Assembly: GCA_037385685.1 (NCBI GenBank) | Contig: JARRMW010000055.1 | Location: 1-21,504, forward strand | Direction: 5' to 3' | Source: Sva-25 sp037385685 | GTDB taxonomy: Bacteria > Pseudomonadota > Gammaproteobacteria > Chromatiales > Chromatiaceae | Length of the DNA: 21,504 nucleotides | Shown here: in pieces, positions 7,690-14,716 of the stretch | Numbering within the stretch: position 1 is the stretch's first letter | How the letters are laid out: the number at the start of each line of letters is the position of its first letter | Translations under genes and position numbers: made by a program | The notes under the pieces: generated by a model | Told to the model about the DNA's origin: nothing | Seen by the model: only the letters and a program-made list of their open reading frames with translations | Database searches by the model: none

Positions 7690-8517
7690 TCAGTATTGCG
7701 AGCCCTCTGCCTTCGCATTAAAAAGCGCTGCAGCATTTCCGTACAGCAGCTTCGAGGCTGTCTCTTCGGGGAGTTGTTTTACCCACTGACGTATCCTTCT
7801 TGCAACCTCGCCATACTCGCGCCAGCGCGACAGGCTGAAGGTGTCGATGCCGACCATGAAACGATCGGGATGGGTGATCAGGAGCTCGTACCATGCATCA
7901 CTGATTACACCGTCAGGCGCGACGCGCTCGTCGCGCACGGAGAGATCGGCTGAGAGGGCCGGGTAGCGCCGCAGGTAATCGGCTATGAGGTCGGGGCAGG
8001 GAAAGGTGCCGGCATGCGCCCAGATCACGGGTTGTTGCGGTGCAATTTCATACAGGGTGTCGATGACTGCCGGGTCTGTATGCAGCAGCAGCGGGATCCT
8101 GTATTGCCCGGCCAGTTCGATGATGTGATAGAAGACAGGGCTGTGGCGGTCGTCAGCAAAGAGGTGCAGCTCCCCGATGCCCTGCCAGCCGCCCTCTTTC
8201 AGTTGCTCCTCGATGCGTGCCGGCAGGCTGGTGTCCTGCGTCCAGTTCTCCTTGTCGGTGTCGTTCTGGTAGACACCAAGCAGCGGGATGATGCGCTCGG
8301 GTGCGTAGAGCTGGAGTTGCTTGACAAGGTCTGGCGGGTTGCTCGTGACGACGGCATGGCTGACGTCGTACCTGTCCATGATCGCAATGATCTGCTCGGG
8401 CGGGTAATGCGCTGCGTCCGTTGCGTTGTAGTGCATGTGGGCATCGAACAGCTTTGCTGCCGTTGCAGCATTACAGCTGAGTAACAGGGCGAGACAACAG
8501 GAGAGGGCTTTGATCAT
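7690..8517 (-). CDS. Secreted metal-dependent amidohydrolase (Amidohydro_2-like)
   Basis: This 275-residue protein has an N-terminal signal peptide (MIKALSCCLALLLSC then NAATAA) with likely cleavage after ATA or TAA; a lipoprotein reading at LLSC is also possible. The mature part begins with the metal-binding motif FDAHMHYN (His27, His29). It continues with IGELHLFAD, LLLHTDP (His), VIWAHAGTFP (His), and GIDTFSLSRW carrying the distal Asp, the order expected for a TIM-barrel amidohydrolase. The ATG at 8517 was chosen because the signal peptide starts cleanly there; a GTG at 8556 would add 13 residues. Substrate unknown. It converges on the AttH gene. Its stop codon abuts TTACTCTGAC (7680-7689), part of the REP-like repeat. 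Confidence 0.83.
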   Translation of the reverse strand: MIKALSCCLALLLSCNAATAAKLFDAHMHYNATDAAHYPPEQIIAIMDRYDVSHAVVTSNPPDLVKQLQLYAPERIIPLLGVYQNDTDKENWTQDTSLPARIEEQLKEGGWQGIGELHLFADDRHSPVFYHIIELAGQYRIPLLLHTDPAVIDTLYEIAPQQPVIWAHAGTFPCPDLIADYLRRYPALSADLSVRDERVAPDGVISDAWYELLITHPDRFMVGIDTFSLSRWREYGEVARRIRQWVKQLPEETASKLLYGNAAALFNAKAEGSQY

Positions 8518-8595
8518 GTTGCGTCTGGTTGATGGTGCGATATGTGACGTTATCACGAGTGAAGGATCCTGCTCCAGGAAGAGTCAGGGTTAATC

Positions 8596-8805
8596 GGTGT
8601 CGGAGATCATTTTTATTCCACAAAAATAATCTCCGACACCTGAGTGCAACAAGTCCGTCCATGTCATTGCGAAGGAGCGAAGCGAGTGTGGCAATCCCGT
8701 TGCAAGAGATTGCCACGTCGGCCTGCGGCCTTCTCGCGATGACGCTTTTTTGCGGGTATCGGTGTCAGAGATCATTTTTCTTTCAGAAAAATAATCTCCG
8801 ACACC
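8596..8805. repeat. Composite palindromic repeat element, copy 2 (fills most of spacer 8518-8903)
   Basis: Two 45-base palindromes lie at 8596-8640 and 8761-8805, starting 165 bases apart (162 in copy 1). The arms read GGTGTCGGAGATCATTTTT and AAAAATAATCTCCGACACC. The core holds GTCATTGCGAAGGAGCGAAG...GGCAATC at 8663-8696 and the inverse-type GAGATTGCCACGTCGGCC...GATGACG at 8706-8744. These two core repeats correspond to those at 449-485 and 342-379 in copy 1. A further fragment, GATCTCCGACAG, follows near 8812-8823. The rest of the spacer up to 8903 shows only a possible TATAGT box near 8865 and no gene. Confidence 0.87.
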
Positions 8806-8903
8806 TGAGTGTGATCTCCGACAGCCGCCTGCGAGATGAGCTGAATTTGCCTGCTTTCGGATATAGTCTGTCTTAATGTCTCTCTGTTGCCTGGTGTGAA
8901 CTC

Positions 8904-10162
8904 ATGCTCGATGATCCTGTACTGCTGAAAACTGCCTGCCTGATCGATGGCGAGTGGGCCAATGCCGATTCCGGCCAGACTTTTGCTGTCAGTAATCCGG
9001 CCACGGGTGAGCGGATTGCGAGCGTACCGGATTGCGGCGTGGCTGAAACACGCCGCGCCATCGAGGCAGCAGCAGGCGCCTTCAGGGAATGGGCAGCGAA
9101 ACCGGCAAAGGAACGCTCCGCCATCCTGCGCAGCTGGTTCGATCTGGTCGTCGCGCACAGCGAGGACCTGGCGCGGCTCATGACAGCGGAGCAGGGCAAG
9201 CCGCTGGCAGAAGCCCGCGCGCAGCCGGTTGTCCGGTCGTCATCAAACCGTCCGAACTGACGCCGCTTTGCGCACTGGCCCTTGCGGAGCTTGCGCAGCG
9301 TGCAGGGTTTCCGCCGGGCGTCATCAATGTCATCACGACCATGGACAGCGCGGCCGTCGGCAAGGAGCTGACGTCGAATCCGCAGGTACGCAAGCTCTCA
9401 TTCACGGGGTCGACCGAGGTCGGCAAATTGCTGCTGCGCGACTGTGCAGGGACGGTCAAGAAGGTGTCGCTGGAACTCGGCGGCAATGCTCCCTTCATCG
9501 TCTTCGACGATGCCGATGTCGATGCGGCCGTCTCCGGTGCCATGGCGTCGAAGTATCGCAACTCCGGACAGACCTGCGTCTGCGCGAACCGGCTGCTCGT
9601 GCAGCAGGGTATCTATGATGAATTTGCCGAAAAACTCGCTCAGGCTGTGCAGGAGCTCAAAGTGGGTGAGGGAACCGGCGAAGGCATCAACCAGGGCCCG
9701 CTGATCAACGAGGAGGCGGTCGGGAAAGTCGAGGGACACATCCGGGATGCGCTGGAGAAAGGGGCGCGTCTCGTGACGGGCGGGCATCGGCACCAACTCG
9801 GCGGTACCTTCTTCGAGCCGACGATTCTTGCCGATGTGACACCGGCGATGCGCGTTGCCTGCGAGGAGACTTTCGGTCCGGTCGCACCGTTGTTTCGCTT
9901 CTCCACGGAAGAGGAGGCGGTTGCGCTGGCAAACGACACCGGGTCCGGGCTTGCGGCTTATTTCTACAGCCGGGACATCGGGCGTATCTGGCGCGTGGCC
10001 GAGGCGCTCGAATACGGCATGGTCGGTATCAACGAGGGCATCATCTCGACCGAGGTGGCCCCCTTTGGCGGCGTGAAGGAATCCGGTCTCGGACGCGAGG
10101 GATCGAAATACGGCATCGAGGAGTTCACGGAGCTCAAGTATCTCTGCATGGGCGGGCTTTGA
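8904..10162 (+). pseudogene. gabD: Succinate-semialdehyde dehydrogenase (GabD-like), internal deletion plus frameshift
   Basis: Two frames together read as GabD, the NADP-dependent oxidation of succinate semialdehyde to succinate in GABA catabolism. Frame one (from ATG 8904) gives CLIDGEWANADSGQTF through MTAEQGKPLAEA. At about 9213-9222 the sequence jumps to AAGCPVVIKPSELTP in another frame. It then runs to the stop at 10160-10162, including LSFTGSTEVG, LELGGNAPF (general-base Glu), GQTCVCANR (catalytic Cys) and SGLGREGSKYG. Compared with E. coli GabD (recalled, about 482 aa), some 66 residues are missing. They include the PWNFP segment with the oxyanion Asn and part of the cofactor site. 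The deletion also changes frame, so no full product can form. A real deletion or an assembly error would look the same here. Confidence 0.88.
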
Positions 10163-10183
10163 CCTGAGGTCCTGCGACTTCGC

Positions 10184-10218
10184 CAGCCTGTAAGTGCTGT
10201 AACGGCTGCCGGTTTTTT
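10184..10218 (+). terminator. Candidate intrinsic terminator after gabD
   Basis: CAGCC (10184-10188) can pair with GGCTG (10204-10208) over a 15-base loop, followed within a few bases by TTTTTT (10213-10218). The stem is short and the loop is long, so this is tentative. It lies in the convergent gap between gabD and the symporter gene. Confidence 0.35.
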
Positions 10219-10239
10219 CTTGCCTCTGCGGCCAGGCCT

Positions 10240-11655
10240 TCAGCCCCAGATGAGCGGCAGCAGGAAGAAAGCGGCAAGCGTGATCAACACGACCCCGGCG
10301 AGGTTCATCCAGATGCCGGCGCGCACCATCTCGGGAATCGTGATCTGGCGGCTTGCAAAGATGATGGCGTTGGGCGGTGTGGCCACCGGCAACATGAAGG
10401 CGAAGGAGGCGGCCAGCGCAGTTGCGACCATGGGATAGAAAGCGGCCTCTCCGCTGCCGCCGGCAAGGCCCGCGACGATCGGCAGCAGCATGCTCGCCGT
10501 GGCGGTGTTGGAGGTGATCTCGGTCAGGAAGATGGTGACCAGCGCGATCACCACAACGAAGACGAGCCAGTGGGTTCCCGTGAGGAAATCGAGCCGGTTG
10601 CCGATCCACTCGGTCAGGCCCGAGAGCTGGAATCCCTGTGCCAGGGCGAAGCCGCCGCCGAAGAGGATCAGTACTTCCCAGGGGACTGAGACTGCGGATG
10701 GCCAGTCGAGCAGCCGCTCGTTGCTGCCGGTTCCGGCAGGGATCACGAAAAGCGCGAGCGCGCCCGCGATGGCAATGGTCGAGTCATCGAGCTGCCGGAT
10801 CCACTCCAGTGGAATCAGGCTCTTGAAGACCCAAAGGAAGGCGACAGTCGTGAAGACCAGCAGCACGCGTTTCTCCTGCGGACGCAGCCGGCCGAGCGCA
10901 TGCAGTTCCTCGCGCAGCAAATCCGTCGACTCCTCGCCGAGATGTTCCGTATTCAGAGACGTGCAAAGTCGCGTCAGGTACCACCAGCAGATGATAAACA
11001 TGGTCAGCGACAGCGGCAGGCCGATCAGCATCCATTTCCAGAAGGGGATACTGATACCGAGCATCTTTTCGGCAACACCTGCCAGCACGGCATTGGGTGG
11101 TGTGCCGATCAGGGTTGCAACACCACCGATGGAGGCGCCGTAGGCGATGCCGAGCAGCAGCGACCGGCTGAAACCGCTTTCGCGGTTACCAAGCCGGCCG
11201 GTCACTGCCAGTGCGATCGGCAACATCATCATGGTTGTTGCTGTATTGCTGAGCCACATCGACAGAAAGGCTGTGGCTGCCATGAAGCCGAGAATGACCC
11301 TGTCCATGCGGCTGCCGACGATGCGCAGCACGTGCAGGGCGATGCGTTTGTGGGCATCGCTGCGCTCCATGGCCGCGGCGATCCAGAAGCCACCGAGAAA
11401 GAGGAAGACGAGGTGATGGGCATAGTTGGCTGTTACGCCCTGGATATCGGTCACGCCCAGCAGCGGGAAGAGAACGACCGGCAGCAGGGCAGTCACGGCG
11501 ATCGGAAGCGCCTCTGTCATCCAGAGAATCGCCATCATGGCTGCGACGGCCGCAACACTGCGCGCACCGGCGGGCATCGTCTCTTCCGGGACGAGCAGCT
11601 GGATCAGCAGAAAGAGAGCAGGGCCGGCGATGAGCCCCAGGCGGCGAATCGTCAT
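10240..11655 (-). CDS. DASS/SLC13-family sodium-coupled anion (di/tricarboxylate or sulfate) symporter
   Basis: This 471-residue, strongly hydrophobic protein has the internal two-fold repeat of the DASS family. Each half carries a substrate/sodium-site SNT motif: LSNTATTMMMLP (Ser136-Asn137-Thr138) and EITSNTATASMLLP (near 379-392). Each is followed by a TPPNA turn (GTPPNAV near 185 and ATPPNAI near the C-terminus). The length and about a dozen hydrophobic segments fit the family. These transporters import C4-dicarboxylates, citrate or sulfate with sodium; sequence alone does not decide which. The ATG at 11655 is preceded by GGAG six bases upstream. The gene faces gabD and diverges from the nuclease gene. 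Next to gabD, whose product is succinate, a dicarboxylate is a reasonable guess only. Confidence 0.9.
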   Translation of the reverse strand: MTIRRLGLIAGPALFLLIQLLVPEETMPAGARSVAAVAAMMAILWMTEALPIAVTALLPVVLFPLLGVTDIQGVTANYAHHLVFLFLGGFWIAAAMERSDAHKRIALHVLRIVGSRMDRVILGFMAATAFLSMWLSNTATTMMMLPIALAVTGRLGNRESGFSRSLLLGIAYGASIGGVATLIGTPPNAVLAGVAEKMLGISIPFWKWMLIGLPLSLTMFIICWWYLTRLCTSLNTEHLGEESTDLLREELHALGRLRPQEKRVLLVFTTVAFLWVFKSLIPLEWIRQLDDSTIAIAGALALFVIPAGTGSNERLLDWPSAVSVPWEVLILFGGGFALAQGFQLSGLTEWIGNRLDFLTGTHWLVFVVVIALVTIFLTEITSNTATASMLLPIVAGLAGGSGEAAFYPMVATALAASFAFMLPVATPPNAIIFASRQITIPEMVRAGIWMNLAGVVLITLAAFFLLPLIWG

Positions 11656-11760
11656 GCTTCTCCGTCGATCGCTTGGCAGATACAGATCATGGTAACGAAA
11701 AGCGTCGCATAACTCCCGTGACCCGCATCAAACCATTCAGGCCTGGTCACAGCCTTGTCC

Positions 11761-11790
11761 AGTCTTTGCCTCGATTGCCGGGCAAAGACT
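11761..11790. promoter_or_regulatory. Perfect inverted repeat in the divergent promoter region
   Basis: AGTCTTTGCC (11761-11770) and GGCAAAGACT (11781-11790) are perfect 10-base arms around a 10-base centre. The site lies in the 182-base gap between the symporter gene (minus) and the nuclease gene (plus), 48 bases before ATG 11838. No T-tract follows on either strand, which favours an operator or leader hairpin over a terminator. Confidence 0.45.
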
Positions 11791-11837
11791 CTCCGTCTGA
11801 GTCCCTGTCTGGCGGACAATATGCAAATCGACCATTC

Positions 11838-13210
11838 ATGCCAGAGAGATCCGTCTACCAGATGCCCGTCACCGCGAGTCTGACAGAGCCGGGAAGCATC
11901 GATCAATCGCTTCCGCCGATCGCCTTTGTCGATCTCGAAACCACCGGCATGCGCCCGACACGCGACGGTATTACCGAGATTGGTATCGTGCTGGCAGAAC
12001 AGGGCCGCATCACCGAAGAGTGGTCGACACTGCTCAACCCGGAAGCGCATATTCCCTGGAAGATCCAGGAGCTGACCGGCATAACCAACAATATGGTCAG
12101 GGACGCACCGCGTTTCGAGGATATTGCAGAAGAGGTCGCCGAACTGCTGCAGGAGAGGCTCTTCGTCGCCCACAATGCGCGCTTCGACTTCGGCTTCCTG
12201 AAGAATGCCTTCCGGCGTGTTGGCATCGACTTCTCCCCGCGCGTGCTCTGTACGGTCAAGCTGTCGCGTTGCCTCTTTCCGCACCAGCCCATTTCGTCAT
12301 GCAGGCTTTTCACCAGAAGGTCGGTGAGGAGGCACTGCTGTCGGCCATGCAGGCGCAGTTCAGGCGCCAGTCACTGCCGCCGCATCTCGACGAGCGCATG
12401 CTCGATGGCATCGGCAACACGCCCGGCGTCTATCTCTTCTATGGCGAGAACGACGTGCTGCTCTATGTTGGCAAGAGCGTCACGCTGCGCACCCGCATCC
12501 TGTCGCATTTCTCCTCCGATACCGTGAATGACAGGGAGATGCGCATGTCGCAGCAGGTGCGGCGTATCGAGACCATCGAGACAGCAGGTGAGCTCGGTGC
12601 ACTGTTGCTCGAGGCCGAACTCGTCAAGCAGCGCCAGCCGACACTGAATCGCCAGCTGCGCCGGTACCGCAGCCTCTGCAGCATCCACTGGGACATCAAG
12701 GGGGGAGGGCAGCCGGAGATCGTTGCGATCGACCGCCTCGATGCTGCCAACACGCCGCATCTCTACGGCCTCTACAAGACCCGGCGCGCAGCGCAGAAGG
12801 CGCTGCGAAAGGCTGCTGATGAATACAGTCTCTGCCACAAGCATATTGGCCTGGAGAAGGGCGACGGTGCCTGTTTCGGTTACCAGCTGCATCGCTGCAA
12901 CGGCATCTGCGTTGGCGAGGAGCCCGAGATGCAGCACAGGATTCGCATGCTCGAGGCCCTGTTACCGCTCAAGGTCAAGGCCTGGCCGTTTAGCGGGAGG
13001 ATCGGGATCCGCGAGCGCCATCCTGCCACTGCCAGCGAGGAGATCCACGTACTCGATCACTGGTGCTATCTTGGCAAGGTGCGGCACGAAGAGGAACTCG
13101 ACCTGCTTGAAGATGCTGTCTCGGGGCGTCTCGATATCGATATTTACAAGATCCTCAGGCGCTACCTCGACAAGTCTCCCGGGCTGGAGATCCTCGATCT
13201 GTCTTCCTGA
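11838..13210 (+). pseudogene. DnaQ-type 3'-5' exonuclease fused to Cho/UvrC-like GIY-YIG nuclease, deletion plus frameshift
   Basis: Frame one (ATG 11838 or 11862) encodes a DnaQ-like exonuclease with Exo I AFVDLETTG (Asp32, Glu34) and Exo II HNARFDFGFLKNAF, ending near SRCLFPH. At about 12281-12290 the reading moves to another frame: AHFVMQAFHQKVGEEALL, then a GIY-YIG domain (NTPGVYLFY...LLYVGKS...LRTRIL, and the Glu segment ELGALLLEAELVKQ), then a UvrC-like Cys segment (LCHKHIGLEKGDGACF and HRCNGIC) to TGA 13208-13210. Intact fusions (family knowledge) carry about 30 more residues here, with the Exo III H-x-A-x-x-D motif. Its loss together with the frame change disables the exonuclease and separates the halves. 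Intact relatives are taken to act in DNA repair. The upstream in-frame codons from 11673 lack support. Confidence 0.82.
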
Positions 13211-13256
13211 TAGACTCTGCATGAACGCACGTGAGAACCCATTCGGAGAAAAGATC

Positions 13257-13961
13257 ATGACGCTTCCTCTCTCCTGCAATCCAACCCCTGGTGCTTCTGC
13301 CATTCCGCTCTCGTTTCTGCTTGCTTTGCTGCTGGTCTGTGCTCTTCCGGCCCAGGCAGCCACAGGCAGTGAAGAAGACGACTGGGCCCTGGAAGAGGGC
13401 GCGACGGATGATGTCAACGAGGGAGAGCTACGCTTTCTTGAAGCAGGGCCTGATCCCGCCGTACTGCATTCCGAGAGCCGTATCCGCATCACGCCTGCGA
13501 GTCTCGAGAGCGGCTGGGTGGACCTGCTGCAGTGTTATCGTAATCTCGATGCCGTGCCGAAGGTCGAGGTTGTCTTCGATTATCGCGAAATCCGTGGGCT
13601 GGCCGTTGTCGCGAAGCGCGGTGTGGGCAGTGCGGAGGTCTCCGGGCAGAGTGTGCAGCTCGAGGATGTCTCGAAGCAGGCCTCGCTTTGCATCGAGGCG
13701 CAGGTCAGGAATTTCTACCGCGAGGCAGATGGCAGCTATGTGCTGAGAAACGGCCCATACATGCGCAGATTCCTTGATGGCTATTATCCTTTTCGCGTCA
13801 GTCTCGAAGTGAATTATCCCCAGGAGCTTGTCCGCTTCCTGCGTATCTCGCCGCAGGTTCAGCCGGGTTTCGAGATTGAATCGGAGACGGGCCGCGTTGC
13901 ATTCGATGCCTGGTTCGAGGGTAGGCTGAGTACGGAAATTCATTTCCTGCCGGCCGCGTGA
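13257..13961 (+). CDS. Secreted hypothetical protein, 234 aa
   Basis: The ATG at 13257 is preceded by GGAGA seven bases upstream and was preferred to the in-frame ATG at 13221. The first 34 residues form a signal peptide with core SFLLALLLVCALP and cleavage after AQA, so the product is periplasmic or outer. An acidic linker follows (EEDDWALEEGATDD). The remainder is an apparent beta-rich domain with two Cys, Cys93 in LLQCYRNL and Cys145 in ASLCIEAQ, which could form a disulfide. Other marked stretches are VEVVFDYREIRGLAV and RRFLDGYYPFRVSLEVNYP. I do not recognise the family. It starts 46 bases after the broken nuclease gene. Confidence 0.82.
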   Translation: MTLPLSCNPTPGASAIPLSFLLALLLVCALPAQAATGSEEDDWALEEGATDDVNEGELRFLEAGPDPAVLHSESRIRITPASLESGWVDLLQCYRNLDAVPKVEVVFDYREIRGLAVVAKRGVGSAEVSGQSVQLEDVSKQASLCIEAQVRNFYREADGSYVLRNGPYMRRFLDGYYPFRVSLEVNYPQELVRFLRISPQVQPGFEIESETGRVAFDAWFEGRLSTEIHFLPAA

Positions 13962-13993
13962 AGCACCGTGACCAGCCGTCAAATGGCAATAGA

Positions 13994-14029
13994 TGACACA
14001 GGCTGCACCCTTTTGACACAGGCTGCACC
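13994..14029. repeat. Tandem 16-base direct repeat, 20-base period
   Basis: TGACACAGGCTGCACC occurs exactly twice, at 13994-14009 and 14014-14029. The start-to-start distance is 20 bases, close to two helical turns, as for paired protein-binding sites. It lies between the secreted unknown and the 60-residue gene. Confidence 0.7.
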
Positions 14030-14043
14030 AGCAGGGGCATGAT
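14013..14043 (+). promoter_or_regulatory. Weak candidate sigma-70 promoter for the small-protein genes
   Basis: TTGACA at 14013-14018 matches the -35 consensus. The nearest -10-like hexamer, CATGAT (14038-14043), lies 19 bases on and matches four of six positions. The -35 box falls in the second copy of the tandem repeat, so a protein binding that repeat could control it. Confidence 0.35.
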
Positions 14044-14153
14044 GTGATTTATTCTAAAATCAACAGGATAGAGTTTTTTAGCGTGACTGGCATGGATGTT
14101 GCATCACTTAGAGTGTGTTCCGGGTTTCCCCCATTCCTGACGGAGAACGTGCG

Positions 14154-14336
14154 ATGAGTATCAAAGAGTTTGACCTGAACGATCCAATGATTACCATGGG
14201 CGCCGAAGTGGAGACTGGTGAATCACCGCAGCGCAGCCACGAGGAGATGCTGCAGCTCCAGATGCGTTCGCTCGAGATCGAGCGTGAGCGTCCGGTCAAT
14301 ATCTGCGTGCTCGAGGCGGCACTCTCCAGACTCTAG
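14154..14336 (+). CDS. Small hypothetical protein, 60 aa
   Basis: ATG 14154 has GGAG eight bases upstream; stop TAG at 14334-14336. The 60-residue product is acidic at the N-terminus (SIKEFDLNDPMITMGAEVE). A likely amphipathic helix follows (HEEMLQLQMRSLEIERER), and the C-terminus VNICVLEAALSRL is hydrophobic. It has no signal peptide or membrane segment, and I do not recognise a family. It lies 52 bases before the lysine-rich DUF2934 gene on the same strand, so the two are probably co-transcribed. The good ribosome-binding site and non-random composition favour a real gene. Confidence 0.68.
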   Translation: MSIKEFDLNDPMITMGAEVETGESPQRSHEEMLQLQMRSLEIERERPVNICVLEAALSRL

Positions 14337-14388
14337 TCGTCATACCCTGACGCATCCCGACAATCCAGTTTTACGAAGGAGTCACCTG

Positions 14389-14706
14389 ATGGCTGCGGAT
14401 ACCCCTGCGCCGAAAAAGAAAGTCGCGAAGAAAAAGACAGCGAAGAAGACAGCCCCGAAGAAAAAGGTTGTCGCCAAAAAGAAAGCCATTCCGAAAAAGG
14501 CGGCTCCCAAAAAGAAGGTCGCGGCCGCAAAATCACCGGCCGCATCCGGTGGCAAGTTGTCCATTACGCCTGCCGAGCGGATGGAGCTGATTAGCAAAGG
14601 GGCCTACTTAATTTCCATGAAGCGTCATCCTTGCGATGGCAACATGGAAAGCGACTGGGTGGCTGCGGAGGCAATGATCGATATGCTCTTCGAGGTCGAG
14701 CCCTGA
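14389..14706 (+). CDS. Histone H1-like lysine-rich protein with C-terminal DUF2934 domain, 105 aa
   Basis: ATG 14389 has a strong AAGGAG seven bases upstream. Residues 8-50 are an Ala-Lys-Pro repeat region (APKKKVAKKKTAKK and similar), like bacterial histone H1-like and AlgP-type tails that bind DNA without sequence specificity. Residues about 58-97 match the DUF2934 pattern: ITPAERMELISKGAYLI, a short Gly turn, then SDWVAAEAMI. DUF2934 is a small domain of unknown function often found in short basic proteins. A nucleoid-associated role is inferred from the tail alone. The gene converges on the DUF457 gene with ten bases between, and no terminator is evident. Confidence 0.85.
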   Translation: MAADTPAPKKKVAKKKTAKKTAPKKKVVAKKKAIPKKAAPKKKVAAAKSPAASGGKLSITPAERMELISKGAYLISMKRHPCDGNMESDWVAAEAMIDMLFEVEP

Positions 14707-14716
14707 CCAGCCCCGT

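Noticed and set aside
9398..10609. 403-aa minus-strand frame opposite gabD and into the symporter
   Set aside because: It overlaps conserved coding sequence on the other strand and in another frame; low-complexity shadow.
11673..11837. N-terminal extension of the exonuclease frame upstream of 11838
   Set aside because: It would translate through the inverted repeat and near the divergent start, has no family-like sequence, and the exonuclease motif follows soon after ATG 11838.
12723..13256. Upstream extension of the secreted protein's reading frame
   Set aside because: It overlaps the UvrC-like coding region in another frame; the signal peptide and GGAGA site mark the start at 13257.
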